From assembly GCF_000775995.1 (NCBI RefSeq), contig NZ_CP009227.1, forward strand, positions 248,001 to 312,000: 64,000 bases of DNA, given 5' to 3'. Below are positions 44,325 to 54,890 of this stretch, piece after piece. Every line of letters begins with the position of its first letter. The stretch's first letter is position 1. The notes beneath the pieces are model-generated. The model was not told where the DNA came from and searched no databases. It saw nothing but the letters and a program-made list of their open reading frames with translations. A program made the position numbers and the translations under genes. This stretch comes from Treponema sp. OMZ 838 (lineage in GTDB: Bacteria; Spirochaetota; Spirochaetia; Treponematales; Treponemataceae).

Positions 44325-45386
44325 ATGGCAGTATCACCCGCAAAAGAAAAAGCGAATGCAGCAAACAGCAAAAAGCAGAAAGATATAAAATCGCTGAATG
44401 GGCGGCAAAAGGCGGCAATTTTCTTGGTTGCAGTCGGAGAAGAAATCTCCGCCAAAATCATGGAACAGATGCGCGAAGACGAGATTGAAAAACTCGTCTT
44501 CGAAATTGCCCGTACCGAAACGGTTGAATCCGAGCTGAAAGAAGCGGTATTACAAGAGTTCCAAGAACTCATGGCCGCCCAAAACTTTATTACGACCGGC
44601 GGTATCGACTATGCGCGCGGCTTATTAGAGAAATCTTTAGGCAGCCAAAAGGCGATTGAGGTTATCAACCGGCTCACCAGCTCGTTACAGGTACGACCTT
44701 TCGACTTTATCCGGCGTACCGATCCGGCGCACCTTTTAAACTTTATTCAGCAGGAACACCCGCAAACCATTGCGCTCATCCTTGCATATTTGGAACCGCA
44801 AAAAGCGTCGGTTATTTTGCAGAACCTGCCCGATGAAATTCAAAGCGACGTAGCCCGCCGTATCGCAACGATGGACAGAACATCGCCCGATGTTTTGCGT
44901 GAAGTTGAACGAGTACTCGAAAAGAAGCTTTCTACCCTCTCCAGCGAAGATTATACGGCGGCAGGCGGTGTCGAAAGCATCGTTGAAATACTCAACCTTG
45001 TAGACCGTTCTTCCGAAAAGTCGATTATCGAATCGCTTGAAGACCAAGACCCTGACCTTGCGGAAGAGATCAAGAAACGGATGTTCGTATTCGAAGATAT
45101 CGTTATGCTCGACGACCGTTCTATTCAGAAGGTGCTGCGTGAGGTTAACAGTGAAGAGCTTGCAAAAGCGCTCAAGATTGTCGATACCGAAGTACAGGAC
45201 AAGATATTCAGAAATATGTCAAAACGCGCGGCAAGCATGTTAAAAGAAGAAATGGAATACATGGGACCGACCCGTTTGAAAGACGTCGAAGAGGCACAGC
45301 AGAAGATTGTTTCGATTATCCGGCACTTGGAGGACAACGGCGATATCGTTATTGCACGTTCCGACGAAGACGAGATGATTGTCTAA
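44325..45386 (+). CDS. fliG: Flagellar motor switch protein FliG
   Basis: FliG is the rotor part that interacts with the stator. The 353-residue protein has the N-terminal domain with LNGRQKAAIFLVAVGEEISAKI, the middle LNFIQQEHPQTIALILAYLEP and the C-terminal domain with MFVFEDIVMLDDRSIQKVLREV, whose charged residues form the torque helix. Only 1 base separates it from fliF. Some spirochaetes have two fliG genes; here one is seen. Confidence 0.96.
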   Translation: MAVSPAKEKANAANSKKQKDIKSLNGRQKAAIFLVAVGEEISAKIMEQMREDEIEKLVFEIARTETVESELKEAVLQEFQELMAAQNFITTGGIDYARGLLEKSLGSQKAIEVINRLTSSLQVRPFDFIRRTDPAHLLNFIQQEHPQTIALILAYLEPQKASVILQNLPDEIQSDVARRIATMDRTSPDVLREVERVLEKKLSTLSSEDYTAAGGVESIVEILNLVDRSSEKSIIESLEDQDPDLAEEIKKRMFVFEDIVMLDDRSIQKVLREVNSEELAKALKIVDTEVQDKIFRNMSKRAASMLKEEMEYMGPTRLKDVEEAQQKIVSIIRHLEDNGDIVIARSDEDEMIV

Positions 45387-45427
45387 CCCGGGCAGCGTAG
45401 TCAAATCGGCAAAAGGAGATTCTGAAA

Positions 45428-46366
45428 GTGGCTAAAAATATTTTTCGTGATTTTGAAGTTAAAAAGCTCAACGGCGATATGGTGCTGGCATTAGCGAAAA
45501 CCTTTGAACCGGAAACAACTACCGAAGTGGTAGAAGCAGTTCCGGTTCCTGAGGGGCCGACGCTTGAGGATCTCAAAAACGAAGCGGAAGAATTTAAGCG
45601 TCAATGGGAAATCGAAAAAGAACAGCTCATTGCCGACGCTCACCGCGAAGCCGATGAAATTATCGAAAACGCAAAGAAAACCGCTTTTGAAGAAGCAAAG
45701 CGGCAGATGGATGTGTCCCAAATCGACGCGCAAAAAGCCCGTGAACAAGCCCAAGAAATAGTCAGCGATGCGGAAAAAAGAGCTGCAGACATTGTCGATA
45801 AAGCTGAACAAACCGAAGCGGCTACACAAAAGAAAGCTTTTACCGAAGGTTTCGATGCCGGACGGGAAGCGGGATTTAAAGAAGGAAAAGTCGAAGTAAC
45901 CCGTTTGATAGAACGCCTCCATACGATGATCGAACGCACAATGGATAAACGCGAGGAGATTTTAGCGCAGACGGAACAGCAGATTGTCGACCTTGTACTG
46001 CTGATGACCCGCAAGATTGTAAAAGTAATCTCAGAAAATCAGCGGAATGTCGTAACATCGAATATTATCCATGCGCTGCGCAAGGTAAAGGGACGTGCCG
46101 ATGTCATTATACGGGTAAACCTTGCCGATGTCGGTTTAACGAGCGAGCATACCAAAGACTTCTTGGCAGCGGCAGAAAATATCAAAAATATCACCGTTGT
46201 GGAGGATTTATCGGTCGATGCGGGCGGCTGTATCATCGAAACCGACTTCGGTTCGGTAGATGCACGTATCGCCTCTCAGCTGCATGAGCTTGAGCAACGC
46301 ATCCTCGAAATATCTCCGATAAGGACACGCGCGGCTTCCTCCGACGGGTCTTCAAATCGAAAGTAG
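45428..46366 (+). CDS. fliH: Flagellar export protein FliH
   Basis: FliH regulates the FliI ATPase. The 312-residue protein has a Glu- and Ala-rich helix with long coiled coil (about residues 60-150; EKEQLIADAHREADEIIENAKK and similar) and a C-terminal globular part with VIIRVNLADVGLTSEH and LSVDAGGCIIETDFGSVDARIASQLHELE. The GTG at 45428 has GGAG upstream. It lies between fliG and fliI as usual. Confidence 0.88.
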   Translation: MAKNIFRDFEVKKLNGDMVLALAKTFEPETTTEVVEAVPVPEGPTLEDLKNEAEEFKRQWEIEKEQLIADAHREADEIIENAKKTAFEEAKRQMDVSQIDAQKAREQAQEIVSDAEKRAADIVDKAEQTEAATQKKAFTEGFDAGREAGFKEGKVEVTRLIERLHTMIERTMDKREEILAQTEQQIVDLVLLMTRKIVKVISENQRNVVTSNIIHALRKVKGRADVIIRVNLADVGLTSEHTKDFLAAAENIKNITVVEDLSVDAGGCIIETDFGSVDARIASQLHELEQRILEISPIRTRAASSDGSSNRK

Positions 46367-46369
46367 CCT

Positions 46370-47809
46370 ATGACGTCGATTTTTGATAAATACCTTGACG
46401 CGGTTTCCGAAACGGAACCCATTAAACGTACCGGTGTCGTCAGCCGTGTACAAGGGCTTCTTATCGAAAGCCGCGGCCCGCAAGCCTCTGTCGGGGAATT
46501 ATGCAGAATCAATCTAAGAGATAACACAGAAAGTATCATCGCCGAGGTTATCGGTTTAAACGGCTCAACCGTACAGCTGATGGCCTACGAAGATATACAG
46601 GGTGTAGAAATCGGCTGTGATGTTATTGCAAGCGGGGTGATGCTTTCCGTACCGGTCGGGTCGGTGCTGCTCGGCCGCGTCGTCGATTCACTCGGAAGGG
46701 CGGCGGACGGCAAACAGGAACCCTACGCTCCCCTGCACTACCCCATCCTTGCTTCACCGCCTGATCCGCTGGAACGGCGTCCCATTAAAGAACGCATCGT
46801 AACGGGTATCCGCGCTATCGACGCACTCCTTGCCATCGGCAGAGGGCAGCGTATCGGCATCTTCGCCGGTTCCGGTATCGGTAAATCAACCTTGATGGGC
46901 ATGATTGCGCGGAATACGAGCGCCGACGTCAATGTCATTGCACTCATCGGCGAACGCGGCCGCGAGGTAAACGACTTCTTGGAACACGACCTCGGCCCGG
47001 AAGGTTTAAAACATTCGGTTGTGGTAACCGCTACATCGAATACTACCCCGCTCGCCCGTATCCGCGGCGCATATACGGCAACGGCAATCGCCGAGTATTT
47101 CCGCGACCAAGGAAAGGATGTAATGCTCCTTTTCGATTCGGTTACCCGCTTTGCCAAGGCTCAACGCGAAATCAGCCTCGCTATCGGGGAACCGCCGGCA
47201 ACCCGCGGCTACACTCCAAGTGTCTTTGAAACATTGCCTAAATTGCTTGAGCGGAGCGGAACATCCGCAAAAGGTTCGATTACCGGCTTTTATACCGTAC
47301 TCGTTGACGGCGACGACATGGACGAGCCGATCTCAGATGCGGTGCGCGGTATATTGGACGGACATATTCTACTCAACCGGAAACTTGCCCAGCGCGGACA
47401 CTACCCTGCCATCGATATACTCGGCAGTATTTCCCGTTTGGCAAACCGCGTTTCAGGGGAATGCAGTAAAAAAGCAGCACAGTATATGCGTAAATTGATG
47501 GCAGTCTATGCCGATGCCGAAGATATGATTCAGGTCGGCGCATACCAAAAAGGCAGCAATCCCGCCATCGACGAGGCGATCGCACACCATGATAAAATCG
47601 AAACTTTTTTACAGCAAGAGGTAAACGATCCCGCGCCGATTGAAAAAACACTGGAACAACTCAGCGCCATTACCCATATCGACATACCGAATGAAGAAAG
47701 TTTCCAAGCGGGTGCAGGCGCAGCAAAAAAATACTTGATGCCGTCGGAAGCCGCCGATTTATACAAAGCAGAAATTGAAAAACCGGCCGCGGAGCATACG
47801 GAAGGCTAA
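46370..47809 (+). CDS. fliI: Flagellum-specific ATPase FliI
   Basis: FliI powers type III export of flagellar parts. The 479-residue protein resembles the F1 beta subunit: Walker A IFAGSGIGKSTLMGMIA, VIALIGERGREVNDFLE, Walker B VMLLFDSVTRFAKAQREI and the signature PPATRGYTPSVFETLPKLLERSG. Start ATG 46370 directly follows the fliH stop. fliJ begins 6 bases after it. Confidence 0.96.
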   Translation: MTSIFDKYLDAVSETEPIKRTGVVSRVQGLLIESRGPQASVGELCRINLRDNTESIIAEVIGLNGSTVQLMAYEDIQGVEIGCDVIASGVMLSVPVGSVLLGRVVDSLGRAADGKQEPYAPLHYPILASPPDPLERRPIKERIVTGIRAIDALLAIGRGQRIGIFAGSGIGKSTLMGMIARNTSADVNVIALIGERGREVNDFLEHDLGPEGLKHSVVVTATSNTTPLARIRGAYTATAIAEYFRDQGKDVMLLFDSVTRFAKAQREISLAIGEPPATRGYTPSVFETLPKLLERSGTSAKGSITGFYTVLVDGDDMDEPISDAVRGILDGHILLNRKLAQRGHYPAIDILGSISRLANRVSGECSKKAAQYMRKLMAVYADAEDMIQVGAYQKGSNPAIDEAIAHHDKIETFLQQEVNDPAPIEKTLEQLSAITHIDIPNEESFQAGAGAAKKYLMPSEAADLYKAEIEKPAAEHTEG

Positions 47810-47815
47810 TTCCGT

Positions 47816-48262
47816 ATGAAAAAATTTCAATTTACCCTGCAAAAGCTCTTGGATATCCGTGCCTTCCGCGAAAAAGAAGCGGAAACCAACCTCGGACGTG
47901 CCGTTGCCGCCCGCGAAGCGATTGTGTTGCGCCTTGCCGAAATTGCACAAGAAGAAGTAAAAACGCGCCGGTCGTTATGGAGCAGCCTTAAAACTCCTGG
48001 AGAGCTGTCTTTACACGAAAACTATTTAACACGCCTTCATACTGAACGCGAAAAGCAGGAAAAAGCACTCGTGGAAGCGGAGCTTGTAGTCGAAGAAATG
48101 CGGAAAATCTATATCAAAGCACATCAAGAACGGCTCATCGTATCAAAACTGCGGGAGCGGAAAGAAGCCGAATGGAAAGCTGAGGGGCTAAAACAGCAAG
48201 ATGCAATTCTTGACGACATCGTCAACGCCCGTGAATATAGAAAAAGTCAGAATATACTTTAA
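47816..48262 (+). CDS. fliJ: Flagellar export chaperone FliJ
   Basis: A 148-residue, almost fully helical and coiled-coil protein (FTLQKLLDIRAFREKEAETNLGRA to the end). FliJ escorts export substrates and stimulates FliI. Sequence identity in the family is low, so the call rests on the coil, size and place after fliI. It is the last gene of the operon and converges with rsmD. Confidence 0.85.
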   Translation: MKKFQFTLQKLLDIRAFREKEAETNLGRAVAAREAIVLRLAEIAQEEVKTRRSLWSSLKTPGELSLHENYLTRLHTEREKQEKALVEAELVVEEMRKIYIKAHQERLIVSKLRERKEAEWKAEGLKQQDAILDDIVNAREYRKSQNIL

Positions 48263-48271
48263 ATTGCTTCA

Positions 48272-48805
48272 CTACATTGATTTTTTGTAGAAATCCACTA
48301 TCGAACGGCCATAAGCGCGTTGATCAACGCGCGTTAATGACAAGATTTGATCGGGCAGCTCTTTTTCTTTGGGACGATGTATCAGTGCAAGCCCTCCCAC
48401 GGCTAGAATCGGCTTTTCGGCGATTGTATGCAGTAAATCATAATGAAACTGATACGGAAAAGGGGGATCAAGATAGATAATATCAAAGATATGTTTAGAG
48501 CGCTGAAGGTAAAGCTCCACCGGCATACATTTACACTCAAGTTTTTTATCTGCAAGCGCGGCATTCTTTAACAAAATGGGGAATTTATCCTTATCTTTTT
48601 CCACCAATACGACAGGATAGGCTCCCCGTGAATAGGCTTCAAGTCCGCACATACCCGATCCGGTAAAGAGGTCTAAAAAAGACTTGCCTTCCAAATCACC
48701 TAAAATCGCAAAAAGAGATTCCCTCATTCTATCCATTGCCGGCCGGATAATCCCCTTAGGGCATTGAACTTGCCGGTTTTTTAGTGTTCCGCCTGTTATT
48801 CGCAT
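48272..48805 (-). CDS. rsmD: 16S rRNA (guanine966-N2)-methyltransferase
   Basis: RsmD methylates N2 of G966 in 16S rRNA. The 177-residue protein has RITGGTLKNRQVQCPKG at the start, RPAMDRMRESLFAIL, the SAM motif LDLFTGSGMCGLEAYSRG and the catalytic DIIYLDPPFPY (DPPF type, as in the family). It is convergent with fliJ; the next gene on the same strand is a hypothetical protein 10 bases upstream. Confidence 0.94.
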   Translation of the reverse strand: MRITGGTLKNRQVQCPKGIIRPAMDRMRESLFAILGDLEGKSFLDLFTGSGMCGLEAYSRGAYPVVLVEKDKDKFPILLKNAALADKKLECKCMPVELYLQRSKHIFDIIYLDPPFPYQFHYDLLHTIAEKPILAVGGLALIHRPKEKELPDQILSLTRVDQRAYGRSIVDFYKKSM

Positions 48806-48815
48806 ATCGGTATAT

Positions 48816-49256
48816 TTAAATACAAAGAAGCTGACTTAACTCGTTTTGAGAAACAATCTGATATGCATCAAGATTCTTATCGCTTTCTTGAATCCGTTTT
48901 TCTATTCGATCTTTCACATCGCTATGCAGCTTATAATAAGCACTTAGATCGGTGCCGGAAACAGGCAAAGTAATCTGTTTTTCGATCGTTTTAGCGGCGA
49001 ATGCTTTTAAGAGTAATAAATAATCCGTTTCACACGAATAGAGACTCTGCATAATTGGGAGATATTCGGGTAAATGCGAAAGATTCTGTACTTCGCCAAA
49101 TAAGGTTTGTAATGTATCTGATACAAAAGATATATCGGCAAGCATTTTATCTAAAAACATATTCTCTGACAGTTCAAGCGAAAGCCCTTCGGTGGTAATA
49201 CTGACTATTTTTGCAAGTTGATAGAGATTATCATGAAATGCGGTATTTTTAAGCAT
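48816..49256 (-). CDS. Hypothetical protein, probably helical
   Basis: A 146-residue protein with no family I recognise. It appears all helical, with leucine and isoleucine heptads (VSDTLQTLFGEVQNLSHL, YLLLLKAFAAKTIEKQI, DVKDRIEKRIQESDKNL) and no signal or membrane segment. A GGGAGGAG site precedes ATG 49256. It is upstream of rsmD, probably in one operon, and divergent from the large activase gene. Confidence 0.6.
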   Translation of the reverse strand: MLKNTAFHDNLYQLAKIVSITTEGLSLELSENMFLDKMLADISFVSDTLQTLFGEVQNLSHLPEYLPIMQSLYSCETDYLLLLKAFAAKTIEKQITLPVSGTDLSAYYKLHSDVKDRIEKRIQESDKNLDAYQIVSQNELSQLLCI

Positions 49257-49370
49257 AGAACTCCTCCCTTTCTACGTTTTGAGTATCGGCATTTTTTTAA
49301 CAACAATGAGTTTTACCTCAAGCAGGCAATTAGCTTGTAATTTTTTATGCAATGTGGCAGTATGGTATAT

Positions 49371-52300
49371 ATGATTTTCAATGATAAACTCCAAATGGGA
49401 ATAGACGTCGGCTCCACAACCGTAAAAACGGTCATTCTTGCAGCTGACGGTTCCATAGTATATAGCCGTTATGAACGGCATCGCGCAGATATTCGCAAAA
49501 CGATTATCGTGGTGGTAACGGAAGCATTGGATGCTGCCGCAAAAATATACGGCGACCATGCTCAGCTGCAAGTACAGGTAACCGGTTCCGGCGGTTTGGC
49601 TGTTTCAAAATGGCTCTCCGTACCGTTCGTTCAGGAGGTTGTCGCCGCGGCCGTCGCTGTGCAGGCAAAGATTCCGCAAACCGATGTCGCCATCGAGTTG
49701 GGCGGCGAAGATGCCAAAATTACCTACTTCGGCCATTCGGTTGAACAGCGTATGAACGGCACCTGCGCAGGCGGTACGGGCGCCTTTATCGACCAAATGG
49801 CGGCGCTTCTCGAAACCGATGCGACGGGGTTAAATGAACTTGCCAAAAATGCAACAACCATTTATCCCATTGCCGCCCGCTGCGGTGTCTTTGCAAAAAC
49901 CGACGTTCAGCCGCTTATCAACGAAGGAGCACGGCGGGAAGATATTGCCGCAAGTATTTTTCAGGCGGTTGTCAGCCAAACAATTTCCGGTCTTGCGTGT
50001 GGCAAGCCTATCCGCGGGCGCTGTGCCTTCTTGGGCGGCCCCTTACACTTCCTTGACCAACTGCGGCAACGGTTTATCGAGACACTGAAGCTTGCGAACG
50101 ACGAAATCATTGTGCCGGAAAACTCCGAACTCTTTGTCGCGCTCGGCGCAGCGCTCAGCGCCGGTTCCAATCAATCGCTGAGGGCATCGCCCCACAGGGC
50201 TGTCAACAACGGCTCCGAAACGGCGGAAATTTCCTGCACAGCGCCGACGCAGACCCAACTGTTACGCACGGGGTTTCGCGCTCAGCCTGCTGCAACCCCT
50301 AAAATCACCAATACAACGATGTTTATCAATCCCGCCGCGTTGACCGTAGAAGTACTGCGGGATAAGCTCGGCTCCCTCGCCGATGCGGAAATGCAGGAAG
50401 TCCAGCGGCTTCCGCCCCTCTTTGAAAATGATGCGGCGCTTGCAGAGTTCCGCGAACGGCACGGGCGAGAACGAGCGGAAACCGCCCCGCTTGAAGCAGC
50501 AACGGGACCCGTGTTCCTCGGTATGGATGCCGGCTCAACAACGACGAAGGCCGTGCTTATCGACCAAGAAGGACGAATCCTCTGGCAGTTCTACGAATCG
50601 AATGCAGGCAATCCCGTCAATCTTGCGGTAACCATGCTGCAATCCCTCTATAAACAAATTCCGAGCGGAGCGCATATTGCCCGCTCTTTATCCACCGGCT
50701 ACGGTGAAGGACTCTTCCAAGCAGCCTTCGGTGTAGATGCGGGAGAAGTTGAAACCATCGCACATCACCGTGCAGCCGATTTTTTCCTGCCCGGCGTGGA
50801 ATTTTTGCTCGACATCGGCGGACAGGATATGAAGTGCATCCGCATGAAAGATCGCTGCATCAGTTCCATCCAATTAAACGAAGCCTGTTCTTCGGGATGC
50901 GGCAGCTTTTTGGATAACTTTGCCCGGTCGCTCGGTATGGCGGTTACAGACTTTTCAACCCAAGCGCTCCTCGCACCGAAACCTATCGACCTCGGAAGCC
51001 GCTGTACGGTCTTTATGAACAGCCGCGTTAAACAGGCGCAAAAGGAAGGCGCGTCCGTCGGCGATATTTCGGCGGGACTTTCGTATTCGGTTATCAAAAA
51101 TGCCCTTTTTAAGGTTATCAAACTGAGAAATACCGCCGCTATCGGTGAAAAGGTCATCGTTCAAGGAGGTACGTTCCACAACGATGCGGTATTACGCGCC
51201 TTCGAGCTGATTACCGGCAGAGAAGCGGTGCGCCCCGATATCAGCGGCTTGATGGGTGCATTCGGTGCCGCGCTCCTTGCCCGCGATCAATGGATTGAGC
51301 AAGGGGCAGACATACAGGTTAAGTCGGATATCTTACCGGCGGAAGGGCTTGATGCATTAACCGTCAAGCTCGATCTTTCCCGCTGCGGTAAATGTGCCAA
51401 CAACTGCCTTTTAACCGTCAACCGGTTCAATACACCCGCGGCAGGCACCCGTATTTTTATTACGGGAAACCGATGTGAACGCGGTGCCGAAATAGCGGAA
51501 ACGGAAAATACTCAAGCAAAAGAATCGCTGCTAAAATTCGGTAAAAAGAAACAGGATAGCGGCATTCCCAATCTCTTCGAATGGAAATACAAACGCGTAT
51601 TTTCATATAAGCCGCTGCCGGAAGCCGAAGCGGAACGCGGCACCATCGGTATTCCGCGGGTACTCAACCTCTACGAAAACTATCCGTTCTGGTTCACACT
51701 TTTTACCAAGCTGAAATTTTCGGTAAAATTGTCTCCGCGTTCATCCCGTACACTCTATGAACTGGGATTGGAATCCATCCCGTCGGAATCGGTATGTTAT
51801 CCCGGCAAAATTTCCCACGGACATATCGAAGCGCTTTTAAAAGCAGGCGTTACGACGATTTTCTATCCCTGTATCCCCTACGAATTGAAAGAAGACCCTA
51901 AGGCAAACAACCATTTCAACTGTCCCGTCGTAACGAGCTATCCCGAAGTGCTCAAAAACAACATCGATGCGTTACGGCAGGATGAACATATCCGGTTCCT
52001 TAACCCGTTCTTGCCGCTCTATAACGAAAAACGGCTCGGCGAGCGGCTCCATGAAGAACTCAATAAATACTGGGATATTCCGCTTGCCGAAATCCGTGCT
52101 GCCGTGCGGAAGGCGAAAGAGGAAGCGGAAGAGGTAAAAAAAGAGACCCAGTTCCAAGGAGAGGCGGCGCTCCGAAAAATAAAAGAACAGGGGCTTATCG
52201 GTATTGTACTTGCCGGGCGGCCGTATCATCTTGATCCGGAAATTAACCATGGAATTCCCGAACTGTTGACGGGCTTGGGACTCGCCGTATTAACCGAGGA

Positions 52301-53888
52301 TTCCGTTGCGCATTTAGGTAAACTCCCCCGCCCGCTTCGGGTTGTAGACCAGTGGGTGTATCACAACCGCTTGTACCGCGCCGCCGAATTTACCGCACGG
52401 CAAGATAACCTTGCGTTTATTCAGCTTACCAGCTTCGGCTGCGGTTTGGATGCGGTTACTGCGGATCAAGTGCAGGAAATTACCGAAGCGCATGGGAAAA
52501 TGTATACCTTGCTCAAAATCGACGAAGGTTCCAACCTCGGCGCAGTGCGCATCCGTATCCGCAGTCTTATGGCGGCTATCCGTGAACGCAGTAAAGGCGC
52601 TTCCGTCAAGGCGCAGGGATACCGCGGCTTTAAGCACGTAGAATTTACCGAAGAGATGAGTAAACGGTATACCGTCCTCGCTCCACAGATGGCGCCCATT
52701 CACTTTGATTTGTTGGAAGCAGCCTTTCAACATTCGGGCTTTAATCTCGTCATATTGCCGGATACCGATCCTCAGGCAATCGACTGCGGATTACGATACG
52801 TCAATAATGATGCCTGCTATCCGGCGATCATCGTTGCGGGACAGATGATTTCGGCGCTGCAATCGGGTAAATACGATCTGAATGCGACGGCGCTCATCAT
52901 CACGCAAACGGGAGGCGGATGCCGCGCAACAAACTACATCGGGTTTATCAGGCGGGCATTGGAAGATGCGGGCTTAGGATATATCCCCGTAATCGGATTA
53001 AGCGCGCAGCAGATTGAAAAGAATTCCGGCTTTAAGCCGACATTCGGTTTGGCAGACCGCGCGTTAAAAGCGCTCTGCCTCGGCGACTTACTGATGCGTG
53101 TACTCTACCGTACCCGCCCCTACGAGCAAGAAAAGGGCGCGGCAAATACGCTCTATCGGCACTACGCAGACAGGATAAAGACCGAATTGAAACACATGAG
53201 CGGGCGGGATTATCGTAAGGTTGTACGAGATATTGTACACGACTTTGATACGCTGCCGCTTATTCAAGAAGAAAAACCCCGAATCGGGGTAGTCGGCGAA
53301 ATTTTGGTAAAATTTCATCCGACAGCCAACAACGATATTGTAGGCACCATTGAGCGGGAAGGCGCAGAATGTGTCATGCCCGACTTGATGGACTTCTTCT
53401 TCTACTCGCTATTCGACGGAGTTTATTACGAAACATCGCTGGAATCGAGCGCATTTAACCGATTTAAATATCACGTCGCAATCTGGTATATTGAACGGTA
53501 CCGCAACGGGATGAAAAAACAGCTGAACAAAAGCCGCCGTTTTACCGCCCCCGAATCGATCTATAATTTAGCAAAGGGTGTCCACGGGGTTCTTGATTTA
53601 GGGAACGTCGCCGGTGAAGGATGGTTCCTTACCGCCGAAATGGTTGAACTTATCAAGTCAGGCGTTGTCAGCATCGCCTGCTTGCAGCCGTTTGCGTGCC
53701 TGCCTAACCATGTTACCGGCAAGGGTATGATAAAAGAGCTGCGTCGCCGGTATCCTGATGCGCAGATATCCGCAATCGACTTTGACCCGGGTGCAAGCGA
53801 GGTAAATCAACTCAATCGCCTCAAGCTCCTGTTGGCAAATGCACCGTATGGTGAACATCCTGACGGAATGAATCGGAAGAGGGCATAA
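49371..53888 (+). CDS. Fused 2-hydroxyacyl-CoA dehydratase activase-like protein
   Basis: A 1505-residue multidomain protein. Two tandem BadF/BcrA-type ATPase domains are visible: [14 protein letters not shown] near residue 10, with [16 protein letters not shown]; and a second, [14 protein letters not shown] near 385, with [18 protein letters not shown]. Each Cys can hold a bridging 4Fe-4S. A Cys-rich linker follows ([12 protein letters not shown]), then a DUF2229 domain ([20 protein letters not shown]) and a C-terminal part with [33 protein letters not shown] and [16 protein letters not shown]. Such proteins activate or resemble dehydratases in amino-acid fermenters; the substrate is unknown. 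The start codon choice (49371) is not certain. Confidence 0.83.
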   Translation: MIFNDKLQMGIDVGSTTVKTVILAADGSIVYSRYERHRADIRKTIIVVVTEALDAAAKIYGDHAQLQVQVTGSGGLAVSKWLSVPFVQEVVAAAVAVQAKIPQTDVAIELGGEDAKITYFGHSVEQRMNGTCAGGTGAFIDQMAALLETDATGLNELAKNATTIYPIAARCGVFAKTDVQPLINEGARREDIAASIFQAVVSQTISGLACGKPIRGRCAFLGGPLHFLDQLRQRFIETLKLANDEIIVPENSELFVALGAALSAGSNQSLRASPHRAVNNGSETAEISCTAPTQTQLLRTGFRAQPAATPKITNTTMFINPAALTVEVLRDKLGSLADAEMQEVQRLPPLFENDAALAEFRERHGRERAETAPLEAATGPVFLGMDAGSTTTKAVLIDQEGRILWQFYESNAGNPVNLAVTMLQSLYKQIPSGAHIARSLSTGYGEGLFQAAFGVDAGEVETIAHHRAADFFLPGVEFLLDIGGQDMKCIRMKDRCISSIQLNEACSSGCGSFLDNFARSLGMAVTDFSTQALLAPKPIDLGSRCTVFMNSRVKQAQKEGASVGDISAGLSYSVIKNALFKVIKLRNTAAIGEKVIVQGGTFHNDAVLRAFELITGREAVRPDISGLMGAFGAALLARDQWIEQGADIQVKSDILPAEGLDALTVKLDLSRCGKCANNCLLTVNRFNTPAAGTRIFITGNRCERGAEIAETENTQAKESLLKFGKKKQDSGIPNLFEWKYKRVFSYKPLPEAEAERGTIGIPRVLNLYENYPFWFTLFTKLKFSVKLSPRSSRTLYELGLESIPSESVCYPGKISHGHIEALLKAGVTTIFYPCIPYELKEDPKANNHFNCPVVTSYPEVLKNNIDALRQDEHIRFLNPFLPLYNEKRLGERLHEELNKYWDIPLAEIRAAVRKAKEEAEEVKKETQFQGEAALRKIKEQGLIGIVLAGRPYHLDPEINHGIPELLTGLGLAVLTEDSVAHLGKLPRPLRVVDQWVYHNRLYRAAEFTARQDNLAFIQLTSFGCGLDAVTADQVQEITEAHGKMYTLLKIDEGSNLGAVRIRIRSLMAAIRERSKGASVKAQGYRGFKHVEFTEEMSKRYTVLAPQMAPIHFDLLEAAFQHSGFNLVILPDTDPQAIDCGLRYVNNDACYPAIIVAGQMISALQSGKYDLNATALIITQTGGGCRATNYIGFIRRALEDAGLGYIPVIGLSAQQIEKNSGFKPTFGLADRALKALCLGDLLMRVLYRTRPYEQEKGAANTLYRHYADRIKTELKHMSGRDYRKVVRDIVHDFDTLPLIQEEKPRIGVVGEILVKFHPTANNDIVGTIEREGAECVMPDLMDFFFYSLFDGVYYETSLESSAFNRFKYHVAIWYIERYRNGMKKQLNKSRRFTAPESIYNLAKGVHGVLDLGNVAGEGWFLTAEMVELIKSGVVSIACLQPFACLPNHVTGKGMIKELRRRYPDAQISAIDFDPGASEVNQLNRLKLLLANAPYGEHPDGMNRKRA

Positions 53889-53896
53889 TAAGAACC

Positions 53897-54859
53897 ATGA
53901 TATACGCACCTATTGACGACACGGCGCTGCAACAGCACCTTGATAAACTTGAAAAAGATGAACTCCATATCTTTACTGCCGACGACGGCCTGTTCCGCGG
54001 AGGGCTTTTCCACGGCACGCGGTTCGTAAACCGAATACGTGCACAGCACCGGCTGGGAATCCTCGAAACCCTTGTGCTCGGACAGGCAGGCCTCTGTGCA
54101 GCACTGATGATTCAAACGATGAAAGGGCGCGAAACACTCCAGCTGCGCTATGAAACGGACGGCCCTGCAACCGGCTTTTCAGTAGAAGCAGACTCGCGAG
54201 GCTTTGTGCGCGGCTATCTTCTGCAAAATCCCATACCGATTGAAACTCCGCTTGAAAGCTGGGATCTCGCCCCCTTTTTAGGAAACGGCACACTTACCGT
54301 TACCCGCTTTCCGGAGGCAGATCATGCTGCCGGGCGGGAACCACATCGCGGTATTGTCGAAATTAAATACCGGAATATCGCAAAAGACCTTGCGTGGTAT
54401 TTTCAGCAATCGGAACAGCTCTATACGGCCTTTAATACGAGTATCAGGTTTGACAGCATTGGCAGAGTAGTCGGCGCCGGAGGCTTTTTTATCCAACGGA
54501 TGCCGACGGAAGGAGGAACTCGCCGCGGAAAACAGGCAAAAACGGAAGAAGAAATTGAAGATGCCGTTACCCGTATGGAACGGGCGTTTACCGCCTGTCC
54601 TCCGCTCGGCGATTGGTTCAGTGAAGGCGGGAACTGCGAAGATATCATTTTCGGCTTACTGAGAGAGTTCAATCCTCAAGCGGTTGCAGCACGGAACATA
54701 GCCTTCGATTGCCCATGTTCAAAAGAGTATTATCTGGAAGCATTGCAGAAGCTGTCGGAAGCTGAACGGAAAAACTTAAAAGAAACAGCAGACGATCCGC
54801 TTGAGATTGTCTGCCGGAATTGCTCCAGTGTCTACCATATTCCGCTTGCCGAACTATAA
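53897..54859 (+). CDS. hslO: Redox-regulated chaperone Hsp33
   Basis: Hsp33 is a cytosolic holdase switched on by oxidation. The 320-residue protein has the N-terminal GLFRGGLFHGTRFVNRIRAQH and LGQAGLCAALMI regions, GNGTLTVTR, and the C-terminal zinc site with CPC in FDCPCSKEYY and CRNC in EIVCRNCSSVYHI, the four cysteines of the redox switch. It starts 8 bases after the activase stop, so the two are co-transcribed. Confidence 0.93.
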   Translation: MIYAPIDDTALQQHLDKLEKDELHIFTADDGLFRGGLFHGTRFVNRIRAQHRLGILETLVLGQAGLCAALMIQTMKGRETLQLRYETDGPATGFSVEADSRGFVRGYLLQNPIPIETPLESWDLAPFLGNGTLTVTRFPEADHAAGREPHRGIVEIKYRNIAKDLAWYFQQSEQLYTAFNTSIRFDSIGRVVGAGGFFIQRMPTEGGTRRGKQAKTEEEIEDAVTRMERAFTACPPLGDWFSEGGNCEDIIFGLLREFNPQAVAARNIAFDCPCSKEYYLEALQKLSEAERKNLKETADDPLEIVCRNCSSVYHIPLAEL

Positions 54860-54890
54860 AATCAGCAAAGCGGAGGTATCTCGAAAGTAA

